A stretch of DNA of 64,000 bases, taken from Brachionus plicatilis (taxonomy: Eukaryota > Rotifera > Eurotatoria > Ploima > Brachionidae). The stretch lies in NCBI GenBank assembly GCA_010279815.1, contig QEOQ01000508.1, positions 1,449,129 to 1,513,128 of the forward strand. The letters are read 5' to 3'. The notes below the pieces were generated by a model that made no database searches, was not told the DNA's origin, and saw nothing but the letters and a program-made list of their open reading frames with translations. A program made the translations under genes and the position numbers. Of this stretch, positions 46,599 to 58,644 are shown piece after piece (the stretch's first letter is position 1; the number at the start of each line of letters is the position of its first letter).

Positions 46599-47808
46599 TT
46601 AAACACAATAGCTCTCAAGAATAAAATCTACCTCTGTAAAATCGACCAATTTATTGTCGACAAAATCAATTTTTTCGCGAACACTCTTATTTAAATTATA
46701 AAATTAGTAAAATTTTAATTTGTTTTAATTTTTAGTGTTACATTTATATTATTTTGGCAATGATGTTTTGAGAAAAGAATATTGTTATCCAAATCAATTG
46801 ATAATAAATTTTTTTCTTCATATTTTTCTAAGCTGTGTCTCCCATTGAACAAAGTTATTTTTAAAAAATTCTCAACAGAGTATTTACTATTCTTGAACGA
46901 ATATGCAGTATTCATTATATTTATCATCTCTCTGAAATTAAATTTAAGTTGTTTTCAAAAAAAATTTAAAAATTACACTTCGATTTCAGGTATTCGGCGA
47001 TGGAATGCTAACTGACATAAAAGTGGTAAATTTTTATAAATTTTAAACAATCGAACATAATTACGATTTAAATACGCCTTACATAGGTCTATACTTTCTT
47101 TTAATGGATATTCTAGACTTTAATTTAAATAATTATTTTAAAATATTGTTTCTTTTTTTCTTTTGTTACCTCAAATTTTTCCAAGCTTTCAAAACATTAT
47201 TAACTGAAGTAAAATTTTTAAGATTCATTAAAAGATAGACAGAATAGAACCAAGCTTTTTTGGTACAATATTGACTTGATAAGATTAAATTAAGAACTTC
47301 CTTTACATGCTGATAGTTCATGAATTCATCATATTTATTCGAAGCGCATAGCTTGTAATCGGCAACAAGATAAAAACATAGAATTATTTCATGAATTTTA
47401 TTTGACTTTTCATGATTGTATCGTGCTATTATCATATCTTGACGGACAGAGCGAAGACGGTCAAAGACAAATTCATATCTGGACACAAATTCAAAATTAT
47501 CTCTGGAATATACTCTTGATTTTTTTTTTGAATAAATTTTAAATAAATTTTCAAAAAATTACTCTCTTATTAAATAATTTGTTGTTTTCAAAAGAGTGTC
47601 TATAGTTCTTAAATCATTTGATTTTATGATTTTACCAGCAGCTGGTCGCCCGTACTCTTTCACTAGTCTATATTCAATTTTTGAGCTTAATAAATAATAA
47701 TTTGATTCTGATTTAGAAATAAAATTTTTCATACTTGTTGACAAATTTTTCCAAAGAGCTTACCAAATTATTTTTTATTCTCATCTCAAGCTCGTCTTTT
47801 GGACACAT
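46599..47808 (-). CDS. SAC3D1: SAC3 domain protein (SAC3D1/SHD1-like)
   Basis: Six exons on the minus strand: 47808-47735, 47685-47563, 47514-47170, 47117-46977, 46931-46742 and 46685-46599. All are GT-AG with phases closing, giving about 319 aa. The N-terminus has the family cysteine motif (ECTLMCPKDE), followed by KIEYRLVKEYGRPAAGK, the SAC3 hallmark (VKEYSRxAAGK), then FVFDRLRSVRQDM, KIHEIILCFYLVADYKLC and LAFHRRIPEI. SAC3D1-type proteins are shorter relatives of yeast Sac3/GANP; Sac3 scaffolds mRNA export at the nuclear pore and SHD1 has been tied to centrosomes. The in-frame sequence upstream of the ATG (KRHPKKNLILKP) also looks coding and a possible acceptor lies at 47862-47863, so the true start may be in an unrecognised upstream exon. 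It lies directly downstream of frataxin, same strand. Confidence 0.8.
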
Positions 47809-47974
47809 CAGAGTGCATTCTGGTTTCAAAATTAAGTTTTTCTTTGGATGTCTTTTGTTCACTAAGAATATTTTAGTAAAATTTTTTTTATTTATTCACT
47901 AACCAGAGATTTAAAGCTCTTTATTTAGAAAAAAAATTATTTAAAAAATTTAATTTTATTTTTATTAAAAAAAG

Positions 47975-48505
47975 TTATTCTCTAAGACTATAAGAACATT
48001 TAAACATATCAATTTGAGTTTTGAAAATATCACTTAACTCTTTACTTAAAAGACCATGTAGAGTCTCGCCAGTTCGTTTATAGATCCATGTATTATCTAT
48101 GAAATCGAATCTTTTAGGTCCACTAATCGGCGATGAAAGCCAAATTTGTAAATTAGGGGTTTGCTTATTAATAACATAAGTGCCATGTTCAGAGCCAAGT
48201 TTTAAATTAAGAACACCATTGCTAAACGAAACATCATATTGGTTAGAGACTATATCATCTAGTTCATCGGCTAATTCATCCAGTCGTTCGGTCAATGATT
48301 CCAAAGTTTCATTTGATATTTTTTCATAATGTAACTTTATGTCCTTGGTAAAATTTTGTGTTCCATTAGAGTTTGATATATTAGATTTTATCGGAAAATT
48401 CAGAAATATATTTCGGACAGGTATTTGTGTATATTTGGGCAATACTAGTGTTCGGGCTTTTAGCAGAGTACTAAAAATAATTCTAGATTTTATAAAATTA
48501 TTCAT
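47975..48505 (-). CDS. FXN: Frataxin, mitochondrial
   Basis: 176 aa in one exon. Frataxin is a mitochondrial matrix protein that stimulates iron-sulfur cluster assembly on the NFS1-ISCU complex. The first ~45 residues are basic and Ser/Leu-rich, a good mitochondrial targeting peptide. The fold follows: helix 1 YEKISNETLESLTERLDELAD with its acidic ridge, VSFSNGVLNLKLG, GTYVINKQTPNLQIWLSSP, SGPKRFDF, the WIY strand and LHGLLSKELSDIF. The invariant Trp of QIWLSSP and the NKQTPN loop are intact. Length and motifs match animal orthologues. Its start lies 168 bases from the ATRAID start in divergent orientation. Confidence 0.96.
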   Translation of the reverse strand: MNNFIKSRIIFSTLLKARTLVLPKYTQIPVRNIFLNFPIKSNISNSNGTQNFTKDIKLHYEKISNETLESLTERLDELADELDDIVSNQYDVSFSNGVLNLKLGSEHGTYVINKQTPNLQIWLSSPISGPKRFDFIDNTWIYKRTGETLHGLLSKELSDIFKTQIDMFKCSYSLRE

Positions 48506-48673
48506 TTTTTCAATATTTCAAATTTCATACAAAATAAAGCTTTTTCAGTATTGAAAATATTTCAAAACTAACTTTGTTAACTAGCTTGCTTTTTAAACAA
48601 ATTTATTTAATCATATGATAATTTTTTCAATTACATCTAAAATTTAGAATTTTTTTCTTGAATTAATTAAAGA
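48506..48673. promoter_or_regulatory. shared divergent promoter of frataxin and ATRAID
   Basis: Only 168 bases separate the two start codons, so both promoters and 5' UTRs must fit here or inside the genes. No clear TATA or initiator pair can be distinguished in this AT-rich stretch. Confidence 0.45.
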
Positions 48674-49983
48674 ATGAAGTTTTTCATATCAGGATGTCTA
48701 GTATATTTTTTACTTTCAACAGCTTATTCAACCAAATTTGAGGAACAGATAGTAAGAATTTTTGCCATTAATTTCAAAAAATGTACTTTATTTTTTTAAG
48801 GTCGCTCCAATAACTGTGGAAAACAATGTTTGTAGACCGGAATTTTGCAAAACTCCGACAATATCCCAAAGAGTTAAAGAATTTTGTGATGAAAAAGGGT
48901 TCTCAATGGAATACAGATGTTGTTTGGATAAAAAATCAAATGATTCCATAATGGCAATAGATTACATGGGTTGCTATATTCAGAAATTATCAAACACTGT
49001 CGGTGCTTTGGATAAAAATAAAATTCGAACCACGGAAATATTGTAATTTTAAAATTTAAATATTAATAATTCCTATAGTCGAACTTAAGAAAACACACTA
49101 TCACTATTTTTAATCCTTAGAAAAAAAAATTTATTATTATTTAATTATTTTTTGATTTTAATGCCCCATCAAAAATAGCTTTTTGCGGTTGAAGTGCGAA
49201 AAACCAAATTTTTTGGTATTGGTATTAAAAATTATTGATTTATTTTAGCGCGTTTAGTTTGAGATATTGTTTCAAATTGCATAATTAAATATAATTAAGT
49301 TTAAAAAGGTTGTGTTATTGCTTTTGAATAATAAAATTTAAATTAATCCAAGCTTTAAATTGAATCTATAATATTTTAATAGAAGTAAATATATTTAAAA
49401 GGTTAATTTAATTTTTGGCTTTTGAAATGATTGTTCAAGTCTTTATTTTTGCTGATTTTTACTTTAGATATCTTTTTTAATTAAGTTATATAACAACCAG
49501 AATTATTTATTTTTTTTATTTAAAGAGACATTCGCAATAATACTTTGGAAGAATGTGGCAATTTGGCAACTTTTTCTGGTTTCGTTAATTTAAATGAGCT
49601 ATATATAACGGACTTAAACGGTGATATTTGTCAATGTCCGGGTGGAAGCTATTCGTGGACAAACATCACATCAGGTAGTTGTTTTGGCCGAAAAAACATA
49701 TGTGGAAGCAATTTTAGTGCATATATTGGTTGCACTTTGAACTCGCATTGTGTTGAAAATGGTCCAGGTAATTTTTTATGTGAATGCAAACCAAATTTTC
49801 ATGGATACAAATGTCTAGAAGAAGTAAACTTGAATTAAATCAAATTTAAGTTTAATATAAATTAAATTATTCGTTTATTTTAAGGGAAAGTTTCCAACTC
49901 TTATTTTTACATTGGTATTGGGAATCAGCACTATTATTATCAGTATTTTCTTATGGCAAACCCAAAGAAGATATGTAAAATAA
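48674..49983 (+). CDS. ATRAID: All-trans retinoic acid-induced differentiation factor homologue
   Basis: Four exons, 48674-48751, 48801-49042, 49526-49823 and 49885-49983, GT-AG with phases closing, to 238 aa (human 229). Exon 1 is a signal peptide (MKFFISGCLVYFLLSTAYS). Exon 2 carries the N-terminal Cys motifs including YRCCLDKK. Exon 3 begins with an LRR-like ILDIRNNTLEECG, then CQCPGG, then an EGF-like module with CVENGPGNFLCECKPNFHGY, nearly the human GPGLLQCVCADGFHGYKC. Exon 4 is the transmembrane helix and WQTQRRYVK tail, matching human WATQRRKAK. This is a type I membrane glycoprotein known as APR-3 in human. Intron 2 is 483 bases, the others 49-61. Divergent from frataxin. Confidence 0.9.
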
Positions 49984-52417
49984 AGCAATAATTATAAATT
50001 TTTTAATTAATTTTTATATATAAATATTATTATATTTATAAATTTAATAAATTGTTTGCTAACCAGTCTGGTATCATTTTTATTTCTAACTAATCTACTT
50101 AAAAAAATTTGGCGCAGTTTTTTCTATAATAAATAATACTTGTTCTGTTCTGATAATTCTGATATTTTTAGATTAGCATTCATAAAAATGTATAATTACG
50201 CTGTGACTATTGTCGTGTGCATCCAAATTTATTAAGTGCTTTTGATTTTAGAAATAAAATCTAATGTTTATTTTGTTGATTAAGTGGAAAAATTTTGAAA
50301 ATTAAAGGTGATAAATTTAACAGTAGCGGCAATTCTAGTTAGAATTTTTTGGATACATATTATTTTTAAACGGTTTTTAAAAATCAATATTCTAATCTTT
50401 TCTTTTCGGATGCGTCTTTTGATTTAAAAATTGTTGCCTTGAGCATAGGTTTTAATGGGTTTAAAATAGTGTTTTCTGATCAGTTAATTTTCTGGCAACT
50501 TAAGCTTATTTCTTAAAGTGTTTTCTTTTAAAATTATTATTTTCTATTTAAATTATGCAATAAAAAAAGAAAAAAAATATATTTGATTTCGAACAAAGTT
50601 TATTTAATTTTCCTGCCGATCAACAGGTTGATTTTTATGATTGATTCATGGGCGGCTGGTTTTCTTTTTAATTTTCTTAAACTAAAAATCCATTGAATCA
50701 AATAAAATTTTTTTAATCATTTTATCCACAAAGTAAATATACACTATTGCATAAGAAAATATGTTTATTAATTATCTAATCCAAAGAACCGATTTACCTT
50801 TTATTTAGAAATATTTGGAGAAAAAATTAAAATTCCTTTTCTTTGCAGAAATTTCTTGGAATTTTTAAAATTGCATCTAAAGTAAGGAAAATTTTCTTAA
50901 TTTTAAACCTTTTTCCTAATCTGTCTTACCTCCAACATTTGTTATATACAAATAAAAAACATGTAAAAAATATTATAATTTAAGGTAAAAAAAAAGGAAA
51001 TTAACAAGATAATTTTTTTTTTAAAAACTTTCTCGTGCAATAACAATAATAATAAGAAAGTATTTTGTGAAGAACCTCAGGCCACTCAGAATGGAGCCAA
51101 GTTCTTCTTTTCAGTCAAGCGAGTAAAATAAAGAAAATAAAAGATTATTTTTAAAATATTTTGACATAAGCATTATTAAAATTTTTGAATAACAACGTGT
51201 ATTTTGTGTTGGATTTTGGTGGTAAAAAAAAATTGGAATTGATGTTTAAAAATTTAAATTAAAATAAATTATCTGGGATCAAAATCGGAGACAAACTTGA
51301 TTAAAAAATGGCTGAAAATTATTATTGAATTATTTGATTATTACTGAATTATAAAAGTGATAATTCATATGATAAATTTAGAATTTTTTTTTTAAATTAA
51401 TGCAAAATATTTTTAATAGTTTATTTAATATGTTTGTTTGAAAATTTTGAAATTTTTCTAAAAAAAAAATTTATTTTAGAAACAATTTTTTATCTTTTAA
51501 AATATTCAAATAGAGTTGAAGAATGAAAAAAATCTGATTTGGCATTCAAAAATTTGAATTAGTCTAAAAATAAAAAATTCTTTTAATAAACAAGCTTTTT
51601 ACATTTAAATATATGATTGGCACAAATTAAAGTAGGGAATTCGGAAATAGCATGATTTCTATTCCCTGGATGCATTAAATTTTTAGAGCTAATTACATAA
51701 ATAGATAAGCTAAAATTTGCATAGAAGCTATCCAATATGGTGGCCAAAATTTGACATAAAATCTAATGAAACTAAAAATCAAACAAATTTTAGAGTAATT
51801 AAAATTCAAGTTGCCATTTTTTAATTGAGATAAAAGAGTCAGAGCTTTGTGTACAGGATTTAAGAATTTAAGAATTGTTTGCTTAAACCAATTTGACATG
51901 GAATCTGTACAAAACAATATTTGATACTAAATTAGCATTTAATTTAATAAATACATTGAGACCATGCAAATGCGAACTCTTACAACAAACAACTAGCTAG
52001 AATTGTTCTCATTTAGAACAAGTGATTAAGAATCGACAAATATGAAATTGTATTCGACTCACAAATTATATTTGCTTAAACTAGAAATTGTTTCAATAAA
52101 ATTTCAACTAAAAGAGATTAATTTTCTTTAAAACTTTTTATTTGTTTCAAAAATATAAATAGGATAAAAAATCTAATTACAAATCATCAAATAGTTTAAA
52201 AAAGAAAATAACAATTTTTGCTTACAATATCAAATTTAGAAAAGATCAACAGCAAAAACAGAAATAAATGAGAAAAAAAAACTAAGTCTTCTTTTAAAAA
52301 TTTTTAAAATATTTAGCCTAGTTTTCAATTTATTTGAGAGGAAGTTGTACAACAATGACCAGTCCGAGATACATTGAAATCTGATACAATAAATTAAATT
52401 ATGTCTGGCTTCTCACA
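49984..52417. other. intergenic; likely includes PRDM14 3' UTR
   Basis: AT-rich. The part adjoining 52417 (about 51950-52417) is less AT-biased and probably belongs to the PRDM14 3' UTR. A short plus-strand open stretch around 51070-51123 (EEPQATQNGAKFFFSVKR) looks protein-like but has no start, splice partner or family, so it is not called. Confidence 0.4.
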
Positions 52418-55400
52418 CTAAACAATTAAATTTGCTTCTTTGTCTTTGATTATGCTGTGGGTACGTCTAACGTGACTGTCATGAGCTGCGTGTGACGCAA
52501 ACGCTTTGCCACAATATTTACACTATTCAAAAAAAAATTTAATTTTAAATTTTAAAAAAAAATTTATTTTAAATAAAAAAAAATACTAATTTTAAATTTA
52601 AAAAAATATTTTACCTTGAAAGGCTTTTCGCCCGAATGCTGTCTAATGTGAGTGCGTAGAATACTTGACGCAGTGAATGCCTTGTTGCAGTATACACATT
52701 TGTATGGCCTTTCTCCACTATGAACCCTCATGTGCTTGTTCAAGCTTGACGATTGACTAAAACTCTTGGCGCACACTGTGCACTTGTGGGGCCTGTGTTT
52801 CTCGTGAACATGCAGAATGTGAATGCGCAGTCGATCTCTTTTCTCAAAAGATCTGGTGCACAGATGGCACGGAAATTTCCGGTCTCCTTGGTCCACACAT
52901 CTAGTGTATTTCAAGTGCTTGTCTCTGTAGTACTTGTAGGCGAATACTTTTCCGCATCTGTCACAAGTGTAGCCGTCCTTGTTTTCGTCACTCTCATTTT
53001 CGTTTATTTCATCAGCCATGTCTTTGCTTGACACCGGAATTCCCATGAACTGTAAATAGGTATCACCATACCACACCAACAATTCCTGGCCCTTAAACAT
53101 AAAAAAATTAGTTGTTCAAATTTGGTCCATGGCTAGGTCTGGTCTTACTTGAGCAATGTCTTTACAAGTCTCGTAGAAAATTTCGCCACTCGACTGAACA
53201 GCTATCAAATTTTGCTCCTGGGCAAAGCGAGCACAATTGACATAGACCATCCATTGGTTGTTGCTCTTGGCCGAGCTGGTCGCCTGCTTTGGATCCATGA
53301 ACGAAGTCAATTTCCCGTCGGTGTACATCTCCCATGCCGGACTGTTGTCTTCGCTTTTGCTCAGCTCGCTCGGGCTCACGCTCTTGCCCGGATACGGTCC
53401 GAATCTAGTGTTTTTGGGCAGTACGGTCTTCTTGCAGAATACGCCGTAGTGGACCATGTCGTGCATGTTGACAGGTCGGATTTGCAGTCCATCGGGCAAG
53501 TCGAGCTTGTCAATGTCCGGAGCGACTAGTTGAGTGGGCGTCAACAGCGATGAGTTGCTCGAGTGGGGAACTATTGCCGGCGATGATGAGGACGATGACG
53601 AAGACGATGACGACGATGTGAGCAGGTGTTCGATTGAGAAGCTGTTTTTTTTGGTGTTCTTGGGCGAAGATGATGAAGATGATGGCGACAATGTTTCTGT
53701 AATAAAAAATGGTCTATTAAAATTAAGATAAATATTTATCCTTTTTTTAATCTTATTTAACTTTATTTAAATTTTTTTTCTTATCTATTTTTATTCTAAA
53801 GGAGCATTAGCTCGGTACAGATAAACAAAAAAAAAATGGGAAAATATTTTTTTTTGTTTCAAAAAATTTATCATAATAAAATGAATTGATATGAAATTTA
53901 TTTAAAAAAAAATTTTTTTGTTGGTTCTATTTTTGTGTATTTGGAAGCATGTTTGTCATATTAAAAATTTATGTCTTGAATATTTTATCAGCTAGAACTA
54001 ATTGAAATTCATGTTATCTAATTTGGCACTTTGTAAATGTATCATTATTCTTTTGAAGAATTTAGTCACGTACTTGATTCCATATATAAACAACTCTATT
54101 TTATTAATTAAAATCATCTTGTCATTAAATAAAGTATTAGTTAAATGAATCTTTTTATTGCCCCATATTACATTACATATTTATTAGAAATCACTTGGAT
54201 ATTTTCAATTCTGTTTAGCTTCCAATATCAATACATTTTACCCAAGTGGTATTCAAGATTACTTGATTTTTGTTTTAAAAACCAATTTTCTCAGTTTTTT
54301 TTTGTTAAAAATAAGTATCAAGAGGCTTATCATTAAAAATTATCTTATTACAAACTAAATTATTTATTTATTTTCATTTTTATTGGTTCACAATAAAGAA
54401 AAAAATATTATAAAAAAAAGAATAAATAGATCGATTGATATTTTATTCTAATGAAAATGAAAGGAATTTTTTTAGAATATAATTGATTGAAGCTTTATGG
54501 CTTATTTATTTATTGAGATAAACAATTTGAAAAAGAGTAAGTCATGAGTAGAAAAAGAGAGAAAATTGAATAGAAGAATCAGATAAAAGTAATTGTGAAA
54601 AAATGGCAGAAAATTAAAATTTTCTATTAATTTATTTATTTTGAAAATATTTAAAGCAATTAGGTGTAAAAGAAATTAACTTTTGATTTTAACCAAGCAT
54701 TAAAGTCAAAACTCACATTGGAAAGAAAAATTATTTTTAAAACAAAAGAAATTCCTTTAGGGAGCATTCTTAATAAAGTTGAATAAAAATTAAAAGAATG
54801 TAAAACTTAATTTATCTTAAATTAGTTTAAGCCAATAGCAACAATGTCTAGATAGAAGAAAATAAATTTTTTTTAAATGATTTCTGATTAATACTATGAC
54901 TTTTTTTTAGCCTGAAATTTTGAAAACATTTTATTTGAATTTTTATTATTTTAATCCCTTCATCCATTCAAAGTATTTAAGACATCCTGGAAGCATATTT
55001 GAATCCCTGACTTAAAATATCTTCTAAAAGTTCTATGAAAAGACCATTACTTTTATTTGATAAAATTTTATTTTTAATCTTATTCGAGAACCACAATATT
55101 CTAGAAAAAGTAAAATTATTTCATTTGAATGACAGAAAAGAGTGCCAGTTCCATTTTCTACACATCCCGAGAACCAACTAAAATTATTTTATTGAGAAGA
55201 GAAAGGGTTTTTTTTATATAAAAATTAAATTGATCAGTTTGAATGATAGAAATCTCATGTTATTGAATAATTCAATTCTCAATTGATAAATTGAAATGGT
55301 TTTTTAATTTTAAATTATTGAAATTATTTTGTCGATTAACAGTCAATTTTGGGGCCAAAATTATTAATTTTCGACATTCAAGCTTAATTAGCTTTTTTCG

Positions 55401-58235
55401 ATAATTTTCTTTTTTTCTTTTCGATTTCCAAATTTAATCATGTGGCCGAAAAGAAGGACTGAGTTATAAGCCTTGACTCTGCATTTAAATCAAATTTTTT
55501 AAATCTAATACGCCATCAAAGCTTGAGTTTTTTTCTTAAAAATTAAATTTATTTTTTGAATTTTACATTTGATTTAAATTAAATACAAATGAAAATAAGA
55601 AAAAATTTATTTTTTTTAGTTTTTTGAAAAAATCTCAAGTTTTAATGTTACATTAAATTTAAAAAACTTGATTTAAATGTGGAGTCAAGACTTAAAACTC
55701 ATCTTTATAGCATGCGGTGAAAGTTAAGAATGTTTTAACATCGACGATAGGTGAACTGTATTTAAAAAAAAAATAAAATAGAGAAAATAAAAAAAAGAAT
55801 GCAGAAAACAGGCAAAAATAAAGAAAAAAAAAGATAAGTTTTTAAAAATAAAAAACAAAATCAATTTGATTAATTAAAGCTAAATGTGATTAAGACTATC
55901 AGTCTAAAAAGCCTCTATTGTATTTGCCTAAAATAAAATTTTTTTAATTTATTTCCTCTATTTCATTTTTTCTCTAAAATTAAAATTCTCTTATTTATTA
56001 CATTCTTTATTTTTATTTTTTTTCTCTAAATAATTTATTCTCTATAATATATATATAATTATCAATTAATTATCCATATTTTTTTTCTCTTTATTATGAA
56101 CATTTTCGGGAAGAGATGGTATTTATTGACTGTGCCAAAGCCGTTTTTCTAGTCATGAGACTCAAATATCCAACTAGGGTATTATTTAAATAAAATTTTT
56201 TGTTTGTTCATAAAAATTAATGAAACCATTAAATTTTTGCAAGCAATACTGAGCTCGTAGTAAAAGTTTATTTTTAATTAAAATTTTACTTTTTTTGTTA
56301 CTCATTCTTTCCTTTTATACATTTTATTCAATTTTTCTAATCAATTATTTTGAGCAAGCAGGCTGAAAAGAGATTTTTTACCTCAAGTCTGAAGATGTTT
56401 CTCTCCTAAATTATATTTAAAAAAAAATAAAATTAAAAGTAAAAGCAATATTTGTGTTAAAATTTGAAGAGTGGTTGTTTCACATGTTACCAAGATAAGT
56501 GGTAAAGCAAATAGCCAAGCCAATTAGATGTTGTTGGAAAAAGACTAAAGAGGATCTTAGCTCCATGACCTAAACTAATAAATCTATTAGACGATTAAAA
56601 TTAGGGGTCAAAAAATTTAATTATCAGATAAATAGCAAAAAAAAATCAAAACATTTTTAAAATAGTTGAAAAGACGAAGAATGAGAAACTTTTAATTTAT
56701 TTTAACATTAATTAAATTGAATATTTTTTTTCTAAAAATTTAAAACTAAATAATCAATTTGCAATCATTAAAGGCCTGAATAGTTAAAGGATTGGTAAGT
56801 TAAAAAATATAAAAAAGAATAATAATTAGCAGAAAAGTCATATTTCCCAGCGATAGATTTTAATCGCTGATCGGAAGCCAAAGTGCAATCAATCAGACAA
56901 AAATGCCACTAAAACAAATCACAAAGTAGCTGCTAATCGCGAACTAGAACCAATAGACAGGTACGAGAAGATATTAAACGAGTATTAACACACCTTGGCC
57001 ATGCTATACACAGAGAGAAAAAATTTGAAAACAAAAAAACAAAGAGACGAGAATTAGGCTCATTTAATCTGCTAGGCAAATAAAAGTGTGTTAAAAGAAA
57101 ATATTAATCGTGATAAAACAATCCTAGGCTCGGCTTTGGACGCACAATAATTACAATCTAATAACTTGTTAAATTCAAAACATAAAAAGCCCTAAGGCAA
57201 ACACAAACATTGGCCACCACCAAACACACACTATCGACTTAATTAACAAAAATATGTTTAAATTATGTGATTTTTGATTAAAACGAAAAAAAAATTAACA
57301 ATCGGCATCTCTTCTTTTCTTTCATTTTTTCATTCTTTACTTCTTCAACTTTTTTTCTTCTCTCTGTTGCTTAATTAAATTTGCTGCAAATAAAAAAAAA
57401 AAAAAACTAATTAAAATACTTCTGCAAGCTTGACCAATAGGCCAACAAAAAAATAAAAAAAAAAAACTCAATTAAAATTAACTATCATAGCCAATAGACT
57501 TGCCTTGTTTGCTCTGCTCATCTTGATGACTTGACTTGTGCAGTTTGTGCTGCAATTGCTGCTGGTGGAGTTGCTGTTGTTGCTGAGCGGCCAAGTAGCG
57601 TAGGCCGCTGATAGCGTGACCCATGAACATGGCATCATTTTGTCTCAAGTATCCGTAGAGCGACATTTCGAGCGCTTGCAGCGAAAAGTCATAGACGGGC
57701 GCCTGTGGCGGCGGCGGCGTCAACTTGGACGCGTCCTCGAGCGGAGCTCTCCTCGCCGACTTGCTCGAAGTGGTGGTGGTGTTCAAGTCACTGTTGTCCA
57801 GCTCGTCCACATAGTCGTCCTCCTCTATTTGGTCGATTTCGATGTCATCGTCCGTGTGGACGTCGTCGTCCTCGTTGGACTTGCTCGGCGTAGATGTCCT
57901 GGTGTTGAGAGACTTTGGCGACGCGTTGCTGTGCGGGCTTCTGCTTCGGCTTCTGTTCTCGGACAAATTGAGTGCGCGGGGCGGGCGACCGCGCCGCGTC
58001 TGGTTCATCTCGTTCAGAGTCATGTGGCTCGCTGGGTTCTTGAAGTGAGAGAGCGCTGCCAGCGCCATCGGATTCAGCTGGGAGTGGAGGGCCAGCGCGT
58101 TCATTTTGTGATGTGCCATGCTCGACAATTGAGCGGCGGCCATGGCGGCCGCGAACGGCGACGACCTCTGCATCATGTCCTGATAGATCTGCGGTATACT
58201 TGACATGCTGCTATTCATTGTCTTTGTCGATATTT
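52418..58235 (-). CDS. PRDM14: PRDM14 (PR/SET domain zinc-finger transcription regulator)
   Basis: Exons 58235-57483 (ATG at 58218), 53696-53149, 53091-52615 and 52522-52418, phases closing, give about 621 aa. Exon 1 has an AT-hook-like RRGRPPR, an acidic stretch, and YDFSLQALEMSLYGYLRQ...GHAISGL, matching the pre-PR segment FTEEDLHFVLYGV...HHAISGL of vertebrate PRDM14. Exon 2 has a poly-Ser tract, then the PR domain: VHYGVFCKKTVLPKNTRFGP, MVYVNCARFAQEQNLIAVQ and IFYETCKDI, finishing in exon 3 with QELLVWYGDTY. Zinc fingers follow with near-identity to human: VFAYKYYRDKHLKYT, RSFEKRDRLRIHILHVHEKH, FSQSSSLNKHMRVHSGERPY, FTASSILRTHIRQHSGEKPF and FASHAAHDSHVRR. The protein then ends; the sixth finger of vertebrate PRDM14 is absent. 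The first intron shown is 3.8 kb with a GTTAAT donor. PRDM14 acts in pluripotency and germ cells in mammals and in motor neurons in zebrafish. Confidence 0.93.
55459..55704. mobile_element. MITE-like inverted repeat in PRDM14 intron
   Basis: Arms of about 75 bases (55459-55534 and 55631-55704) pair with mismatches; shared blocks are CTTGACTCTGCATTTAAATC and its near-complement ATTTAAATGTGGAGTCAAG, with AGCTTGAG/CTCAAG inside. The loop is about 95 AT-rich bases. No ORF. Confidence 0.6.
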
Positions 58236-58280
58236 CTAAATGGTTAAAATAGAATAATAATTTAATACGACACGATAAGT

Positions 58281-58504
58281 AGAGAGAGAGAGAGAGAAAA
58301 TAAATATAAATATGGATATTTATTTATATGAGAATATGGGGCTGCAGTTCTTTATTTTGGTTGGTAGACGAGATTTTATTTAATATTTTTTTTCTAATTG
58401 GTTACGAATGAAAAAAAAAGAAGCTCGATACTAAATCAAAATTGAGCCAAATTTAAAATACTTTTTTTTTATACGAGAAAGAGAGAGAGAGTGTGTGTGT
58501 GTGT
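58281..58504. repeat. (GA)n and (GA)n(GT)n microsatellites
   Basis: A GA run at about 58281-58297 and a compound GA-GT run at about 58477-58504, just upstream of the main PRDM14 coding exon. A further GT-GA run is at 62202-62226. Confidence 0.85.
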
Positions 58505-58644
58505 TTATTAGAAACCCGAGAATAATGCATATATTTTCAACAAATAAAAATTTACCTTTTTTTTTTAAAAAAGAAATATATTGAGAGTGGGGCTTCGAAA
58601 TAATTTAGAGTTCTAGATTTTTAGTTAAGACCTAAATACGGGCC

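Noticed and set aside
53149..53731. plus-strand frames opposite the PRDM14 PR-domain exon
   Set aside because: Antisense shadows of the PR domain and the poly-Ser tract (read as poly-Asp).
54145..54336. 63-codon frame in the PRDM14 intron
   Set aside because: Hydrophobic and aromatic-rich translation typical of AT-rich sequence; no start context, splice partner or family.
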